Positions 32,511 through 59,761 of a stretch of DNA of 64,000 nucleotides are shown piece after piece. The stretch's first letter is position 1; each line of letters begins with the position of its first letter. Source of the stretch: Branchiostoma floridae (lineage: Eukaryota; Chordata; Leptocardii; Amphioxiformes; Branchiostomatidae); the NCBI RefSeq assembly GCF_000003815.2, contig NC_049993.1, forward strand, positions 18,598,127 through 18,662,126, in the 5' to 3' direction. The translations under genes and the position numbers were made by a program. The notes under the pieces were generated by a model, which saw only the letters and a program-made list of their open reading frames with translations, did no database searches and was not told the DNA's origin.

Positions 32511-35030
32511 CTACCACACCATCGGCGGCCACATCAGCGCTGGGTGCCAGGGCCAAGGCGGCGGGGCCATGCGGGAAGGTGCATTTGCCATGGTAGGATT
32601 GTTCGGAGGTGGAACTGGAAAGCCCCATGGCGCAGGCGGGTAGTTGAAGATGGGAGGCGGGCTCCTCCATGGTCCCGGTCGCTGACTTGGCATTGGGCGG
32701 GCGTCTCTTGCAGGTGCGCCGAACACGGCAGGACGACCGGGCGGTGTCGGGGATGGGGTACCACGAGGTGGGCCATCTGGTTGTCCCGAGGACGAACTGG
32801 CTGTTGAGGTCCCGGGAGCACACCCGGACAGAACAGCTGAGCGTTGGCTTGTTGCAGGTGCACTTGGGAGAAGACCTTGACCTTCAGTTGGCGGGAAATC
32901 TTCAGTTGGCGGGAAATCTCCGGCCCTGGGAGCACGTGGGGGTTGCCTCTGACCATTTGCAGGATGCTGGGTGAATCTTGGAGGCACAGCACGTTGACCC
33001 TGGGTTGACTGGAAGTTTTCCCTTGTGCCCTTGCTGGTGTAGTTACCCAGACCTATGATGGGGTTAACCACTCTTTTGATGTTGGAAACCATCACACGGG
33101 TACCGAACCTATTCAAGTGGTAACCATCTGCGCAATACAGAGCTTCCTTGACCGTCCCCATGTTCGACAGGTTGCTGTTGTCCGTAACGTGTACGTAGCT
33201 TGTCTCTTCAGCTACGACGTTCAGGAAAGAGTTCACCTGTTCGCCAATTTCTTGTAGCTTAGAGTCACGTCTAGGGGGAATGGCGGAGAAAACTAGGGGA
33301 GTGTGCGGGAACTTATCGTGGGCAGTCTGAATGAGTTTTCGAAAACTCTCAGTAACATCCGTTGGATTCCGCTTGTCTCTGACATCATTTGTTCCAACAT
33401 TAAACAGGATAACTTTGGGGGCGGGCATGGTTGATTGTTGGATGTGGTCTATAGCTTGTGTTATGTTGTAGGTTATCTCTTTTGTTACGCGTTTGTCTGG
33501 ATACATGACGTCTGGCTTGATTGGCTTTGTGTTGGAGTCACCCAAGATTAACACATCGGGCGGCATGTCTTTACAATGCTGATGCTGTGTGATTGTTGAT
33601 TCAGAGATCCTGTATACCGCTTTGTCCTGAGCGGAAGACACGTTCGCGCCTGTTTTGTGTGCTTGGCGACGGCGTTTTGCACCGGGGTTTGAAAATGTAT
33701 TGTCGGGGCTGTTCTTATTGTTGTGCTCATCTAGAACTTGAAATCTGTTGCTGACGCTGACATTGGCCAATTCATACAATAATTTGTCGGCGCGATCTGA
33801 GGCCTCCTGGGTGGTTTGCGTCTCTGTCGATTTTGTCTGACCGCGTGAACCCGACAATTGAACCTTCTGCATAGCGCTTGACAGCTCGTCGTATTTGCGT
33901 TTAAGTGACTGAACTTGATTCTCGAGCTCACATTTGACACTTTCCAAACGCGCAACATCTTCTAAGAGATTCCTTTTCTCAAGGGCAGATAGTCCGTCAC
34001 AGACATGGTTTTGCTCACGGGTTTTCAGCCTGTCCTCCAGTAAAGACAGTCTTTGCAGGATTGAGGTCTCAGAGTTTTTTTGGACTGAGATAGACTCAAC
34101 AAGACAAGATTCCAGTTTGATCACATTTTCCTGAAGAATAGAATAGTCGGCAGGGATGACAGGAGTGGACTTGTTAGCCGTGATATGGCTATGAGGAGTA
34201 CTTGTGTCTTCTACCGTTTCCTCAAGTTCAACAGGACGCAAATCATTACTGTTGCAGTCTAGCACGACTTTAGGCACAGTTTCACACGAGACGCAAACGT
34301 CAGCCATCATAGGTTGTTCACATACTGGACACAAGGGGGGGCTATCTGTTGTGTCCAACGATACAACTAAGCTGGGTTCTTCCGATTCTGTCAGAGCCTT
34401 GATTTTGTCGGTACACGCAGTGTCAATTGCCTCTTTTAGAACAGGGAATACTTCCGCGAACCACAACAGATAAGCGGAACCCTGAACTAGAATCTTGTTT
34501 GTAGATTCATAGATCGTGATACTGACAGAACCTACGATGTCTTTAGATTGGGTATCTGTGAACACAGTTTTGATCTGGTGGCCATTGTCAGGGACCTTGC
34601 CCTTTGCTACCCGGTTATTTACCGGTGCCTTTCTCGTTGCTCGGGTAGAGTGATGTTCTTCGCACTTGGAGAGCCAAGAGGTTGCAAGGTTCGGGGGTAA
34701 AAATATCGTGACACTTTGCTCATTCTGGTTAATGCAGTAGTCTGCGGACTGTTTGCGTGACTTCTTTGTGATTTTGGTAGGGACAGTTACAGAGCCGCTG
34801 TTGTCATACCGTTGTCTTCGGGACACGTCGGATAGTATACTGAACGATCTGCTTACCTCCTTGTGTCTTGTCAAAGCTTCTTTGGACGCTTCCTTACTTC
34901 TGCCGAGTTTAGACGCGTTCTCGTACAGCTTGACCTCCTTTTTGTACGCCTCCACGATGTCATCAGGAGTTGCCGAAGAAGATACGCCAAGTACAGAGTA
35001 CAAATCCTCGTGAGCGCTTGGGTCGGTCAT
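32511..35030 (-). CDS. LINE ORF1: J-like domain, zinc motif, coiled coil, SGNH esterase
   Basis: 839 aa from the ATG at 35030. Residues 8-79 match a DnaJ J domain in order and spacing (DLYSVLGVSSSATPDDIVEA, then SFSILSDVSRRQRYDNSG), but the HPD tripeptide needed to stimulate Hsp70 is replaced (ENA at 37-39). Residues 100-205 form a domain I cannot name (VTIFLPP, KILVQGSAYLLWFAEVFP). Cys234, Cys237, Cys246 and Cys249 form a CxxC-x8-CxxC zinc-ribbon-like motif. Residues 300-395 are heptad-rich coiled coil. Residues 491-655 are an SGNH/GDSL hydrolase with LILGDSN (Ser499), GTND (546-549) and DGYH (Asp635, His638), the esterase known from CR1-type ORF1 proteins. The last 180 residues are proline-rich. 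The probable role is RNA binding and assembly of the retrotransposition particle. Confidence 0.88.
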   Translation of the reverse strand: MTDPSAHEDLYSVLGVSSSATPDDIVEAYKKEVKLYENASKLGRSKEASKEALTRHKEVSRSFSILSDVSRRQRYDNSGSVTVPTKITKKSRKQSADYCINQNEQSVTIFLPPNLATSWLSKCEEHHSTRATRKAPVNNRVAKGKVPDNGHQIKTVFTDTQSKDIVGSVSITIYESTNKILVQGSAYLLWFAEVFPVLKEAIDTACTDKIKALTESEEPSLVVSLDTTDSPPLCPVCEQPMMADVCVSCETVPKVVLDCNSNDLRPVELEETVEDTSTPHSHITANKSTPVIPADYSILQENVIKLESCLVESISVQKNSETSILQRLSLLEDRLKTREQNHVCDGLSALEKRNLLEDVARLESVKCELENQVQSLKRKYDELSSAMQKVQLSGSRGQTKSTETQTTQEASDRADKLLYELANVSVSNRFQVLDEHNNKNSPDNTFSNPGAKRRRQAHKTGANVSSAQDKAVYRISESTITQHQHCKDMPPDVLILGDSNTKPIKPDVMYPDKRVTKEITYNITQAIDHIQQSTMPAPKVILFNVGTNDVRDKRNPTDVTESFRKLIQTAHDKFPHTPLVFSAIPPRRDSKLQEIGEQVNSFLNVVAEETSYVHVTDNSNLSNMGTVKEALYCADGYHLNRFGTRVMVSNIKRVVNPIIGLGNYTSKGTRENFQSTQGQRAVPPRFTQHPANGQRQPPRAPRAGDFPPTEDFPPTEGQGLLPSAPATSQRSAVLSGCAPGTSTASSSSGQPDGPPRGTPSPTPPGRPAVFGAPARDARPMPSQRPGPWRSPPPIFNYPPAPWGFPVPPPNNPTMANAPSRMAPPPWPWHPALMWPPMVW

Positions 35031-35250
35031 GGCGTCCGAAGTTGGCTTGGGTTGGCTTGGGTTTCACGGAAAATCGTAAATTCGTCAAAATATCCAAGAA
35101 TAAGGTAAAAAGGCAACCCGATATAAATCAGAGTTGACGGAAATAAATATATAGAGTCTTTTGGATGAAAAATATTGTAGATCTACTCGGTAAGGACACT
35201 TTTAAACTTATCTCAGCAGGAGCGTGGAATCGGCGTGACCACCTCCGCCG

Positions 35251-36822
35251 CCATCTTGAAAATCATATAAGTCACTGAGTGATATGTGTACGATTAGTCA
35301 TAGAATGCGTAAAATAAAACAAGAATGATGTTTCTCTAAATGTTGCAAACAGAGGCATCGATTGTTGTGCCTTGTTTGTTGCAGGTATACAGTATTCAAA
35401 TGTATTTAAGAGATGTTCAAAGATGTAATGGGGAACATTTTGTCGCAAAAATTTACCGCAAAACGCAGTGGTCCCATGTGAATGGTTTTTGGCAACGTTG
35501 AAATATCAAAAATTTACTTCCGGTTTGCTATATCAATAATTTCGTTTAGCCCTGATTTCCATGGAAGACAGTTATCATAACGAACCTTTAGATTGTGAAC
35601 AGTACTATATTGCTGTACATGCACTGATTGAGTGAGATAAAGCACACAGATCGAAAATAATTAATGAAGAACAAGAAAAACCATCGCCAAACCTTTGATG
35701 CCCGCCATCTTGGATCATGTGATCATTTATCAACGGACTGTTCCACATGCGCGGAGGGGGGACAGAGCGGAGTTACGCAGCAGAAAATCAACGCGTGTTG
35801 CTTCAATAATGGATAATGTTTCATAACATAATAAAGGTCACATGTGGTGCTGCATGTGTGATTTCATTTTTTTTAATGTTTATTCTCTAAAGATTTGTTC
35901 CAATCTTTTTTTTCTAGAATTCTTTCGCTTTAGAATAAATGAAATAATGAATGAAGGAATGAATGAAAGAGTGACTTGAAATAGCAGAAAGGGGAATCGG
36001 TAAAATTAGGAAGTTAGGAAGAAAATACAAAATGATGAAGCAACGAGTGTCAGAAGTTGGAAGAAAGTGAATCCAGACAAAAATGATTAAAAAAAAAGGT
36101 TTTTGCATAATTGGCAAGCTGAAGTTGCTAAGAACTAAGATCATTCAATTGAAAAATAATTATACTTTTCTATTCAACTTCTTTTTTGTATGATCATAAT
36201 TGAGACCAATTAACAGTTACTTCTTGAGAGAAGTCTTGAAACAAAGGACAACGATCAAGCTGTAACGAAATGACCCATGAATGAAAACGAAAAGGGGCGA
36301 TGCGTGGAAAACAACGAAGAAAAACAAGTCAATTGACGCATGAGCTCCGTCATGACTAAGATGGGTGTGTGACTGTGTGATGCCACCAGAAAACAGGGCG
36401 ACTTCAAATCCTGACAACAAGTTATATTTTTAACGATGACGTCATCTTCGAGTTGATCGAGACTGTTCGGTAATATTCGGGAAGTGCCGAAGACACGTGT
36501 AATATATGGCCTAAAACACTTTCAAATAAAGGGGATATATGTTTTATATTTTAAGTAAAATAACTATATTTTATTATAATGTTAACATTGTAGCCAATGA
36601 TATTTAATAATATTAAAGTTTTCATTTTATTTTCATATCATTGCTTATTATGTATAGTTATTAAACAGATTGTAGAAAAATTATTTTACTTTGTCCACCG
36701 CCATTCAATGGACGAGGCTAGCTAATTTGCATATACCGGCAGCCATATTGAGTTTTGTAGTGCGTAGCCGGGCAGATTTCAACCGAAACTTTTGAGAGAA
36801 GAGGACAGATAAAGCTATAAAA
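35251..36822. promoter_or_regulatory. Intergenic region and probable VCP promoter side
   Basis: The last 120 bp before the VCP start contain GCCATATTGAG (about 36740) and a 5' leader ending CTATAAAAATGG. GCCATCTTGG words resembling YY1 sites occur at about 35702 and in intron 1 (about 37169). No TATA box is clearly placed. 35300-36700 is AT-rich with no gene or named repeat. Confidence 0.35.
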
Positions 36823-54362
<17,540 letters not shown>

Positions 54363-54420
54363 ACTCTTCCCAGCATCCTTCACTCCACTACCCAGCATTC
54401 TTCACTCCACACCCCTGCAG

Positions 54421-54815
54421 CATCTGACCTACCGTATCTGCTCAAATAAACGCAGACCACTTAGATAAATACCGAGGGAGGGATTTTTCACAGCTGTGCC
54501 AATATAGCAGGCATGGGTTTGAATCTTCACTCCTGGCAGTGTTCACTTCTGGATGATGTTTTTTTTTTGAGGTCGCTGTTATTTGAGTGTATACGGTAAC
54601 CATCCTCTAATTTCAACTGTGCAGCATCCGACATACCGTATTTACTCTAATGAATACAGAACACTTAAATAATAGCGGGAGAGGGGATTTTTCTCTTTTA
54701 CAGCCATGCCAGTATGACAGGCTTGGTTTGAATCTAAAATGTAAAAACTACTGTCAGTGTTAATTTCTGGATGATATTTTAGGTGCGCTGTTATTGGAGT
54801 ATATACAATGGTAAC
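54421..54815. mobile_element. Two tandem ~195-bp inverted-repeat units in the VCP 3' region
   Basis: Each unit starts ACCGTATHTRCTCWAATRAA and ends in the inverted form (GCTGTTATTKGAGTRTATAC). The units lie head-to-tail at about 54431-54600 and 54634-54812. The only nearby AATAAA (54445-54450) falls in the first unit, so the VCP polyadenylation signal may be transposon-supplied. Confidence 0.6.
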
Positions 54816-54907
54816 CATCCTTTAGTTTAAACTATAAAGAGACAGAGTCTCCCAAATGAAATTTAGTATTGTCTCAAAAATAAGAAATCTTCTTGAGGGA
54901 GGTTTTT

Positions 54908-55009
54908 TAGCCTGACTAAAATCGCGCCCCTAGCGGCCGGCCCTAAGATTGCCGCCTCCCTAGGGGGTCATTAAGCCCAGCCGGCGAGAGCTTGTGTAAA
55001 CACAGGCTA
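54908..55009. mobile_element. 102-bp MITE with exact 9-bp target duplication
   Basis: TAGCCTG at the left end and CAGGCTA at the right end are inverted. GAGGTTTTT flanks both sides (54899-54907, 55010-55018). The interior is GC-rich and non-coding. Confidence 0.85.
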
Positions 55010-55885
55010 GAGGTTTTTCATCTGAAGAAACTGCATTTTTCTTGTGTGTTTCTTGCTGTTCAAATGTTAATGTTGCTTACATTTGGGCCTGAGCAACTGA
55101 ATCTCTGAAAGCTCAGACATCAACTACCTACTGTTCCTCCTTTAAATCATCACGTTAAACAAAAATCCACACAGAACTGATGTCAGAGGATGTTGTAAGT
55201 AGATGCTGTTCAGCACTTTAAAAACCTGTGGTGCAAAATGTTGGGATTTAAAGTAGGGAAAAACCAGGGGAAAATGGTTCCAGGGGAGACAAATTGTAGT
55301 GAGTTTTGCACAAGATGTGTATCGTTGAGGGGAATGTATTTGTAGAAGGGGTTTAAGTATTTAAAGAATGATAACGTAGTTTACAATTTAAGGGGTAAAA
55401 ACTGTGATGAGGATTGTGATAAAAAGAACTGCTTCGAGGTATTATTATTATACATTTGTTTCAGAGCAGAATTAAACTTGAAGATAAAAATACAATTCTA
55501 TGTGATATTATTACCGCAACTTGTACTTTCTGTTTGTCTTTTCCTTGTGAAGCAAAGTAGAATAAGGAAAATGAAGCATATCTCATTTCGTATGATGGTA
55601 GATAATATGTGAATGCTAGATTTGTGGATTTCTACTGTTAAACTCTCTTTTGTGTAGCAAAATTTGGCTACAGTCAGTGTCTACATTCTGTTGAAGACCT
55701 GTGCAAAGTTACTATCGCCTTATACATGTATGTATAGAACTACTATGGATGTTCTCTTATCAGAAACTTGAAATGTACCAAATATGAAACCAAGCAAGTG
55801 TGGGTCCTTCTGTTTTTCAGTGGTCTTTTCTGACAGTTTTTCACCATTATCTTGCGGCATTAATGCTGTGAAAATGTGACTTTTT

Positions 55886-56180
55886 GGAGCGCTCCTTGCG
55901 TAGTAGATAAAGTCGTCTTCTCAACAGCTAGCGATCACAAGTTCGAGAGGTCCTGGGTTCGATTCCGGGCTTCCCAAGCTAGACGTTGTACCCTAGGGAA
56001 GGGTACATTTCTATATCTCTTATTTCCTCACTCCATCCTGGTGTAAAAATGGATACCTGACTTCAAGTGGGGAAGTAAAAGGCAGTGGAAAGAGAGGGTT
56101 GGGCTCATCCAATGCCGTGGCCTACAGTAGACTTGTTGGATAACAACCCACTGTCCCTGTGGCCGTAAAATGGTTGAGTC
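55886..56180 (+). mobile_element. tRNA-derived SINE
   Basis: The head has an A-box-like TGCGTAGTAGATAAAGTCG and a B box GGTTCGATTCC (55956-55966) with class II tRNA spacing. The body carries TTTCCTCACTCCATCCTGGT and GTAAAAATGGATACCTGAC, a core shared by many SINEs of marine invertebrates. The 3' end is not sharply defined. Confidence 0.75.
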
Positions 56181-56414
56181 TAGCTTTTCCTTTTAGCTAA
56201 TGGACTAATCAAGTATCCAAGCCACAGATTTGTCCCGATGGACTGCGTGATACCGCGGGGGTACCTCTTGGTGCTTTCACGGGTAGGTCTCTTATTAGTC
56301 GCCGTGTCCTGGGATGATTTTAACTCCAAGTTTAAAATCCGGTGCCCGGCCTGGCCCAAATATAGGCCGGTAAACAAGGCCTATATTTGGGCCTTCCCAC
56401 CAAACAATGAAGGA

Positions 56415-57431
56415 AGGCCGGTGTGACAGCGATCTCGCCCCCCCCCCCCCCAAAAAAAACGGGTTTACATGACATTTTAAAAGTTGATTGGTATAAACCA
56501 CAAAATGTAGTTTCAGAATGATACAAGTACACGAGTTTGATACATAACTCCATTCATAGTATCAATATTAACGTAATTACATGGTAATAAGACAGTTGAA
56601 CTTGTTTCAGACAAGGAGGGTTTGGTCCCTTGTATTCCCATTATTGCATATACCTGAGTCTTGACATAAGATGTATTTGATTGTATTCACCTGTCCTCAA
56701 GCAACCTATATATCTCCAATATGAAGTCTCTACCATGAAGTGACCACAAAAGAACTATGTAATGTCTTTATTGATTATGCAAATATTAGGTATTAATTAG
56801 AATAACGCACATTTTGGTACATGCACCTGGCCAAGGGATATCTTCACCTCCAACATGACTTTTTTTTCTAGTATTTAGGAACTGATGCATTTACCCGTGT
56901 TTCTTAAGACAGGTACTTTACCAGTGTTTGTGTAGCATTTAGCAACAGCTATATCAACTTGCGCGTAGATAGTGTTTATAATGAGAAACTATTATTTACG
57001 TACGTGTGTTTTTGTTAGTGCTTTGGAAATGTTTCCAGAACAAGAAAGAAAACACTGTGACAAATTGAAAACTTAAAGCTGACGTATTCCGTACCATAGA
57101 CGGTGTTGATTTATACGTTCGCAGTAGCACTGTTTTTATGCCACCTCAGCTGCAAAAATTGTCTTTTTCATTTCAATGTCATGTTTGCACCGAACAATAT
57201 AGTATCGACTTTCGAGGTATGACATCTTTTGGTACGGTAATAAGGTGCCATATAGGTACCAGGTAACACACCATATACGTTACTCCCCAGGTGCAGTATA
57301 GTACCAGGTAGCGCACCTGTAATATGTAGTAGCCAGCCGCTCTGGGGGGGGGGGGGCGAAAACGCTAAAGGGGGGCGAAAACGCTAGTGATCTCGCCCCC
57401 CGGGGGGGCGAGATCGCTGTCACACCGGTCG
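56415..57431. repeat. ~1-kb interval bounded by inverted GC-rich arms
   Basis: GGCCGGTGTGACAGCGATCT (about 56415) and its inverted counterpart GCGAGATCGCTGTCACACCGG (about 57409-57429) face each other with C/G runs inward. The right arm additionally forms a local palindrome (GATCTCGCCCCCC / GGGGGGCGAGATC) with GGCGAAAACGCTA repeats. The interior is AT-rich with no ORF. Confidence 0.55.
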
Positions 57432-58310
57432 AAAAAAATGGATGAAAGGAAAAGGTCACGATTTTCCCCACCAAACTCTGCTTGGAGAGTACTAGTAGTA
57501 GCCACCCACCCACGAGCGGCTATATGTATTTTTTCCATTCAAATCAAGATACAGATAGACATAGTGATGATGCAATAAAGTTTAGAAACACATACCTGGG
57601 ACACAGACGAGCACATCTACAAACAAAGCAAAGAATACGATTAAACAAATAGAAATGGTTACTAAATATGATGCATTTGTGCTATCTAGAAAAGAAAATA
57701 ACAAATGCTTGGAAAGAACACTCACAATCTAGTGTATTGCAACGTCTATACACCTTTCTCACGCGGTGGCCATGACAGATCTAAAACGAAGTCAATGGGG
57801 CAAAGAGACAAAATTTATTTCTAAAATCAGGTCCCATTTAGTTTTCCCCCAAACCACACAAATGTTCACAATATTAGATCAAATAATAGATATTATAACT
57901 AGTGTTATGCACCGAAAGATGTAGCAATTTAGAGTAGTGTAGACTGGTCCCATAGTCCCTTAATAGATGCAAAATAAAAGCATAATAATGCAAATATTTG
58001 ACGGACATGCAGCCATTCTTTTATTCGTCGATTTCCTAATTGGCAGGCTATCATTGGTTGAACTGCTAATTATGATGGAGATTCTTTTGTTTGCCTCATT
58101 AACCTCGTTTTCCATCTATCATGGCCGCCGCGTGAGAAAGGTGCAATCAAAAACACGCACTGAAAATTATAGAATTATCTTATACACTAATATTTAATAC
58201 TGAATGGTAATATATTCAAATAAGAGAACGTGGAGTTCAACTGACAAGGTGGTGGATGAATAAATAGATGCCTAAGACATGTGATCAACTCTTATGACGC
58301 CATTCCCAGA
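57432..58310. other. Intergenic DNA, nothing recognised
   Basis: AT-rich; short open frames only. No gene or repeat is supported. Confidence 0.45.
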
Positions 58311-58314
58311 CTCA

Positions 58315-58382
58315 TCACTTCTTCCCACTCTACCACCGCCAAGTGTGACAGAAGGCATCGTTTTAGTCAGCTTCAACTCAAG
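58315..58382 (+). other. Probable noncoding first exon of the LRR gene
   Basis: The sequence ending CTTCAACTCAAG|GTAAGG resembles the block at about 63595-63662 near the right edge (GTGTGACAGRAGGCRKCGTY core in both), which also ends in a donor (CTTCAG|GTGAGC). Shared leader exons suggest that paralogous genes start at both places. Confidence 0.45.
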
Positions 58383-58604
58383 GTAAGGAGATGTCCTGTA
58401 AGACAGTAGGGGATTTTGATTGCACAAGAATGATATAACTCAAGAAAGATTAACTCTTAGGGGGCATGGCCAGGCATTTCAATTTTTTATGAAACATTGA
58501 AATCGATTTCTTAAAAGTTTGTAGCAGTGTACACATGTATATTACAGGGAGTACGTCCCAAAGCTGTGACAGATAAGATACGTTGTGCATAGGACACGAT
58601 CATA

Positions 58605-59015
58605 TTTCAGTACCATAAAAAGTGTCATTGACGGTCGCATCAGTACCATTGAAAGTACAACTGAAGGTCATATCAGTAGCATGGAAAGTGCGGAATGCTG
58701 CATTGATACAATGAAAGTGCCACTGAAGGCTTTATCGGTACTAAGGATAGTAAAATTGAAGGCTGTGCCAGTACTATAGGTAGTACAACTAGTAAAGGCT
58801 CATGATGACCATGGAAAGTGCCGTCGAAGGCTGTATCGGTTCCATTGAAAGTACAACTTAAGCCTGGGTCAGTACCATAAAATGTACCACTGAAGTTTGT
58901 GTCAGTCAGTACCATTGAAAATACAACTGAAGGATATATCAGCCCCATGGAAACAAATGAAGGCAGCATTAATACCATGAAACTGAGTAACTAGAGTTGT
59001 TTCAGTACTATGGAA
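58605..59015. repeat. Degenerate ~35-bp minisatellite, about 11 units
   Basis: The unit consensus is roughly CAGTACCATTGAAAGTACAA followed by CTGAAGGYTGTAT. Copies vary by substitution and small indels. It lies in the presumed leader intron of the LRR gene. Overlapping open frames on both strands are repeat-derived. Confidence 0.8.
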
Positions 59016-59285
59016 CTTCGCTTCAGTTTGAAAAAGACAGCTGCACCGAAACAGTGGTCTGTGCTTCTTCCTCTGAACAGAAAAACATGAACTATTGACT
59101 TATTCATCGCTGACAGAAAATGAAAACATGAACTATCGACTTATTCATAGCTGACAGCAGACAAAGTCACAAGAGAAGGGGTTGCCATAGCAGTGATGAA
59201 ACACCCACCATGCAATCTCAAAGACAGGCAGACAACTAACCTTTAAAGTTTAAACATCTTACAGTTTTCTTGACTGCCATTACAG

Positions 59286-59353
59286 GGGGCTCAGCGACAG
59301 GCAGTTACCTCTCCCAGCCTGACCTCAGCTCTACACAGCTCATCTTTTCAAAG
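59286..59353 (+). other. Possible noncoding leader exon 2 of the LRR gene
   Basis: It is bounded by the acceptor CATTACAG and the donor AAAG|GTATGT. The next acceptor, TTTTCCATTTCCAG at 59458, would join it to the coding exon. Inferred from splice signals only. Confidence 0.35.
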
Positions 59354-59761
59354 GTATGTGAATGCCTGATTCAATATTTTTTTAAATCAATTTTCTTTAG
59401 AAGACCAAAACATGTTGCATTTTTGGAATCTAAATCACGTTTTTTTTTCCATTTCCAGCAGACCGCAAGAAGGTTTCTATAATTGAAGACGCCTCCAGAT
59501 TAAGTGTGCGACAAACTTTAAGAACCGTCGTCCTCCAGCCAAGAGCAGCGGCATCTTTGTTCCAAGCAGGTCGATCCCGTAACTATCAATGGTCAGACTG
59601 TCTAACTGGTATTTCTATTGACTGAACAGAATACAATCGATTGGTGTACTCAACTGATGAAATAGGATTGATGTTACAGTGAACAGAGATTGGAGTAGAT
59701 TTAGTTCAACGATACAAAATTCTGTTTGTCAATAGTGAACCATTGTTTCAATCCCGACAAA

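Larger units (their letters stand above)
28600..35250 (-). mobile_element. Apparently full-length CR1-group LINE retrotransposon
   Basis: A minus-strand element with two long uninterrupted ORFs, ORF1 at 35030-32511 and ORF2 at 32234-28719. The 3' end has an AATAAA signal (complement of 28617-28622) and finishes in (ATTC)3 at 28601-28612. The esterase-bearing ORF1 with EN-RT ORF2 is the CR1/L2-type layout. The 5' limit is uncertain: about 200 bp upstream of ORF1 may be 5' UTR, and no target duplication could be fixed. Intact ORFs imply a recent insertion. Confidence 0.85.

Noticed and set aside
58585-58978. Open frames on both strands in the 58.6-59.0 kb region
   Set aside because: They arise from the ~35-bp minisatellite and show simple repeating peptides.
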